From: Oceanirhabdus seepicola
Lineage (GTDB): Bacteria > Bacillota > Clostridia > Clostridiales > Clostridiaceae
Assembly (NCBI RefSeq): GCF_023684385.1
Contig: NZ_JAGSOJ010000004.1
Coordinates: 248,001-312,000, forward strand
DNA: 64,000 nt
Reading direction: 5' to 3'
Part shown: piece by piece, positions 62,824-64,000 of the stretch
Position numbering within the stretch: the stretch's first letter is position 1
Layout of the letters: every line of letters begins with the position of its first letter
Made by a program: the position numbers and the translations under genes
The notes under the pieces: model-generated
What the model was told of the DNA's origin: nothing
The model's database searches: none
What the model saw: only the letters and a program-made list of their open reading frames with translations

Positions 62824-63759
62824 TCAATAGCTAATCCTTTTTAATTTTAAAGAAAAAGTAGTTTTCTCATAGGGAATGCTACTTAAAGTTATTTCTCCAT
62901 TCATCTTTTCAACAAGTCTTTTGGTTATGGTTAACCCTAAACCACTTCCCTGAAACTCTTTATTTCTAGAATCTTCAAGAGTATATAACCTTTCAAAAAT
63001 TCTGTCTTTATGTATCTCATCAATTCCTCTTCCTCTATCCCAAATATCAATATATACCGCCTCTTCACCACAACTTAAATCTATTCCTAAGCATTTTCCT
63101 TCATATCCATATTTAATAACATTAGATAATAAATTATTTAGTATCCTATCCATAGCTTCTTCATTGGCTAAAGCATAAATATTTTCAGAAGGAATATTGA
63201 TGTTAACCTCAAATCCTTTATTTGTTAGAATATCGTAAAATGATAGAATATTTTTTCTACAGATTTCATTTATATTAATTCTTGTAATAGGAATATCCTT
63301 ATCTCCTGATTCTATCTTTGATAGTGTGAAAAATTGATTAATTAACTGCAATAATTCTGAGGCTTTGTTTTGTACATTTGCTAAAAATATATCTTTTTCC
63401 TCATCACTTAAATTATCATTTACCCTTAATGTTTCTATATACCCTATAATAACTGTAAGAGGAGTTTTAAGATCGTGAGAAATATTTGAAAGCATTTTTC
63501 TCATTGATTCCTGGGTTCTTTTATGATTAACAATAATTTTTTGATTATATTCCAAAATATTATTAATCTGAAATAAAATTGTGGTCAAATACTCATCCTC
63601 AGTAACAACCAATAATTTTTCTGAGGTGTTATTTAGTATAATACTCTCAAGCTTCTTTTCAATATAAGATAAATTTTTATTTCGTTCCTTTATAGAAAAA
63701 TACTGGAGACAAATTACACCTATTAATATAACAATAATCACCAATAGAATAATAATCAT
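62824..63759 (-). CDS. Sensor histidine kinase
   Basis: Protein of 311 aa. One N-terminal membrane segment (IIILLVIIVILIGVICLQYF) and no large extracellular domain. H-box SNISHDLKTPLTVIIGY, N-box NNLLSNVIKYG, G1 WDRGRGID and G2 GSGLGLTI are intact. Kinases with so little sensor often detect signals through a partner protein; the downstream WG-like protein or the ABC exporter could serve. Its ATG is one base after the regulator's stop codon. Confidence 0.92.
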   Translation of the reverse strand: MIIILLVIIVILIGVICLQYFSIKERNKNLSYIEKKLESIILNNTSEKLLVVTEDEYLTTILFQINNILEYNQKIIVNHKRTQESMRKMLSNISHDLKTPLTVIIGYIETLRVNDNLSDEEKDIFLANVQNKASELLQLINQFFTLSKIESGDKDIPITRININEICRKNILSFYDILTNKGFEVNINIPSENIYALANEEAMDRILNNLLSNVIKYGYEGKCLGIDLSCGEEAVYIDIWDRGRGIDEIHKDRIFERLYTLEDSRNKEFQGSGLGLTITKRLVEKMNGEITLSSIPYEKTTFSLKLKRISY

Positions 63760-63760
63760 T

Positions 63761-64000
63761 TTAAACCTCTCCTAACTTGTATCCAATTCCCCAAAGGGTT
63801 TTTATATATTTAGGGCTAGAAGGATAATCCTCAATTTTTTTTCTTAATCTTTGTATATGCACATTGATAACGCTTTCCTCCCCAAAATAACTTTCATTCC
63901 AAGCAAGATTATAAATCTGTTCCTTGGTAAACACCCTCTTTGGATTAGTTATAAATAATTTAAGTATTTCAAACTCTTTAGACGTAAGTTTCAGCACCTC
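63761..64000 (-). CDS. OmpR-family response regulator, C-terminal part, cut by window edge
   Basis: The last 79 codons are present: a winged-helix DNA-binding domain with LTSKEFEILKLFITNPKRVF, TKEQIYNLAW, VINVHIQRLRKKIED and KYIKTLWGIGYKLGE. The receiver domain lies beyond the window. It is the first visible gene of the regulator-kinase-WG protein unit and probably controls the ABC exporter genes at 59296-60910. Confidence 0.92.
   Translation of the reverse strand, partial: EVLKLTSKEFEILKLFITNPKRVFTKEQIYNLAWNESYFGEESVINVHIQRLRKKIEDYPSSPKYIKTLWGIGYKLGEV

Overview
The window looks like chromosome from an anaerobic, low-GC Gram-positive bacterium of the Clostridium type. Reasons: strong AT bias with purine-rich GGAGG-type ribosome binding sites, many Rho-independent terminators, an Rnf complex in the clostridial order C-D-G-E-A-B, rubrerythrin, a GlgC/GlgD-type glycogen operon and a lysine riboswitch. 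No rRNA, tRNA, phage module, transposase or CRISPR array was seen. Most of the window is core metabolism; the unusual content lies between the genes.

Layout. 1-4.7 kb: end of a probable ApbE flavin transferase, an ABC substrate-binding lipoprotein, a U32 peptidase-family protein and a class III aminotransferase. 4.7-8.6 kb: FMN-binding lipoprotein, acetyltransferase, NUDIX hydrolase and an SPFH/Band 7 membrane protein. 8.6-12 kb: a two-gene cyclic-di-GMP operon. 12-14.5 kb: a MATE pump with its MerR-type regulator and a textbook 19-bp-spacer promoter. 14.5-19.4 kb: small proteins, rubrerythrin, a YhhN-like protein, an acetyltransferase and an XRE-TPR regulator. 19.5-29.6 kb: glycogen operon glgB-glgC-glgD-glgA-glgP-pullulanase (minus strand). 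29.9-31.8 kb: a membrane protein and a membrane-bound GGDEF protein. 32-37.8 kb: lysine operon lysA-lysC-dapF-asd-dapB behind a lysine riboswitch. 37.8-40.7 kb: a second MATE pump, a small orphan gene and two decayed genes. 41.1-46.7 kb: rnfCDGEAB plus an RseC-family gene. 47.3-59 kb: MFS transporter, methyltransferase, an unrecognised 306-aa protein, a DUF4153 protein, a sulfatase-modifying-factor-like lipoprotein, a DbpA-type helicase, an LTA-synthase-family protein and an acetyltransferase. 59.3-64 kb: a response regulator/kinase pair, a WG-repeat-like membrane-anchored protein and an ABC exporter, probably one envelope-stress or antimicrobial-peptide response locus.

The most interesting signal is two families of non-coding repeats. 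Family A has three copies of about 245-290 bp (1.1, 15.0 and 48.6 kb) and one miniature (58.05 kb). Its ends are degenerate 7-nt tandem repeats that form a long terminal stem, and inside is a conserved series of hairpins with compensatory changes between copies. Family B has three copies (3.33, 13.51 and 37.24 kb) and a remnant (29.90 kb). All three copies sit in the 5' leader of a gene in the same orientation; two abut the Shine-Dalgarno sequence, and the third lies inside the riboswitch-controlled leader of lysA.

Start sites were re-chosen by ribosome binding site position where the longest open frame began upstream of it. All family assignments come from reading motifs; no database search was run.
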